Below are positions 10,541 through 10,860 of a stretch of 10,860 nt of DNA, piece by piece. Below the pieces are notes generated by a model. It had not been told where the DNA came from. It saw only the letters and a list, made by a program, of their open reading frames with translations, and ran no database searches. The translations under genes and the position numbers were made by a program. Location of the stretch: the NCBI RefSeq assembly GCF_000003605.2, contig NW_003153739.1, positions 1 to 10,860 of the forward strand, read 5' to 3'. The stretch is from Saccoglossus kowalevskii. Taxonomy: Eukaryota; Hemichordata; Enteropneusta; Harrimaniidae. The stretch's first letter is position 1, and every line of letters begins with the position of its first letter.

Positions 10541-10860
10541 CAGATGATAAATAGTAGACATACTTACAACGCTATAACTACCTCAGATGATGAATAGTAT
10601 ACATACTTACATCGCTATAACTACCTCAGATGGTGAATAGTAGACATACTTACAGCGCTATAACTACCTCAGATGGTGAATAGTGGACATACTTACATCG
10701 CTATAACTACCTCAGATGATGAATAGTAGACATACTTACATCACTATAACTACCTCAGATGATGAATAGTAGACATACTTACATCGCTACAACTACCTCA
10801 GATGGTGAATAGTAGACATACTTACATCGCTATAACTACCTCAGATGATGAACAGTAGAC
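10541..10860. repeat. HOR unit M, slots s1-s7 and partial s8, cut by the window end
   Basis: Seven full monomers in canonical order (s1 to s7) and the first 19 bases of the eighth, which carries GAACAG. The array clearly continues beyond the window. Confidence 0.9.

Larger units (their letters stand above)
1..10860. repeat. 43-bp satellite array, 253 full monomers plus a partial one
   Basis: The window is entirely a head-to-tail array of one 43-bp monomer in a single orientation, with no interruption or foreign insert. Landmarks in each monomer are CAGATG or TAGATG at 1-6, AATAGTAG at 10-17, ATACTTAC at 20-27, a CpG at 30-31 and CTATAACTACCT at 32-43. The base composition of the common form is A16 T12 C9 G6. 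Variation is concentrated at positions 1, 7, 9, 16, 17, 19, 29, 31, 34 and 35. Forty-one monomers are 42 bp (40 of class D, plus one near 10027 that lost a C), one is 44 bp and one is 45 bp. Stops close all three minus-strand phases within each monomer. On the plus strand, ordinary monomers leave only about 20 codons open. No coding capacity is therefore credible. I do not recognise the family. Satellite or long minisatellite DNA of a eukaryote is the only reading I can support. Confidence 0.98.

Noticed and set aside
1-10860. CRISPR array
   Set aside because: Repeats abut directly with no unique spacers; the whole 43-bp unit is conserved.
1-10860. Protein-coding repeat gene or small ORFs starting at the ATGATG of each monomer
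   Set aside because: TGA, TAG and TAA stops recur in every monomer and the 43-bp period rotates the frame. The minus strand has stops in all three phases of each monomer. D-class monomers give ATG-initiated frames of only about ten codons.
1-10860. CENP-B box or telomeric repeat
   Set aside because: No monomer contains the TTCG and CGGG halves of a CENP-B box (CGG does not occur), and there is no TTAGGG-type tract; TTAGATG only resembles it superficially.
1-10860. tRNA, rRNA or other structured RNA gene
   Set aside because: No stretch departs from the satellite monomer, and no cloverleaf or rRNA-like sequence is visible. The reverse strand matches let-7 only in its first nine bases and lacks a hairpin, so it is not a let-7 gene.

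Overview
The whole window is one uninterrupted satellite (tandem-repeat) array. The monomer is 43 bp, about 35% G+C, and repeats head to tail in one orientation from the first base to the last. I parsed it by eye into 253 full monomers plus a 19-base partial one starting at 10842. The lengths (about 210 of 43 bp, 41 of 42 bp, one of 44, one of 45) add up exactly to 10841. There is no protein-coding gene, RNA gene, transposon or unique sequence. Stops fall in all three minus-strand phases of each monomer, and in plus-strand phases that rotate because 43 is not a multiple of 3. The scale and layered organisation point to a eukaryotic chromosome (centromeric, pericentromeric, subtelomeric or other heterochromatin). 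I do not recognise the satellite family and cannot name the organism.

Monomer coordinates used throughout: position 1 is the C (or T) of CAGATG/TAGATG, AATAGTAG lies at 10-17, ATACTTAC at 20-27, the only consensus CpG at 30-31, and CTATAACTACCT at 32-43. Nearly all variation sits at a few diagnostic positions: 1 (C/T), 7 (A/G), 9 (G/A), 16/17/19, 29 (all four bases), 31, 34 and 35. A recurrent 42-bp class ('D') has G17T plus loss of C19.

The diagnostic variants recur in a fixed order and define a higher-order repeat (HOR) of 28 monomers, 1198 bp. Slots: s1 = G9A with A29; s2 = G17T; s3 = G29; s4 = A16G; s5 = G31A (CpG lost); s6 = T35C; s7 = G7; s8-s9 plain; s10 = D with A29; s11 = T1; s12 = D with T29; s13 plain; s14 = T1+G7; s15 = D/A29; s16 = T1+C19T; s17 = T1+G9A; s18 and s19 = D/T29; s20 = C29; s21 = T1+G7+A34G; s22 = D/A29; s23 = T1+A29; s24-s28 = five identical T1 monomers. 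Two complete copies (4885-6082, 7285-8482) differ at only about 7 bases by my count. The other units are 27-, 34-, 24-, 23-, 11- and 4-monomer derivatives. A second kind of unit (2786-3429, 9468-10368) has a different head but the same tail.

Layout: 1-516 is poorly ordered and rich in private variants. 517-1157 is a HOR tail. Then come units B (11-mer), C (27), D (15, second type), E (34, internal duplication), F (28, canonical), G (24, with an indel cluster at its truncation point), H (4-mer, 172 bp), I (28, canonical), J (23), K (21, second type), L (4-mer, 172 bp) and the start of M. The picture is an actively homogenising satellite in which unequal exchange has repeatedly shortened, lengthened and shuffled HOR units. 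Several exchange points can be placed inside single monomers.
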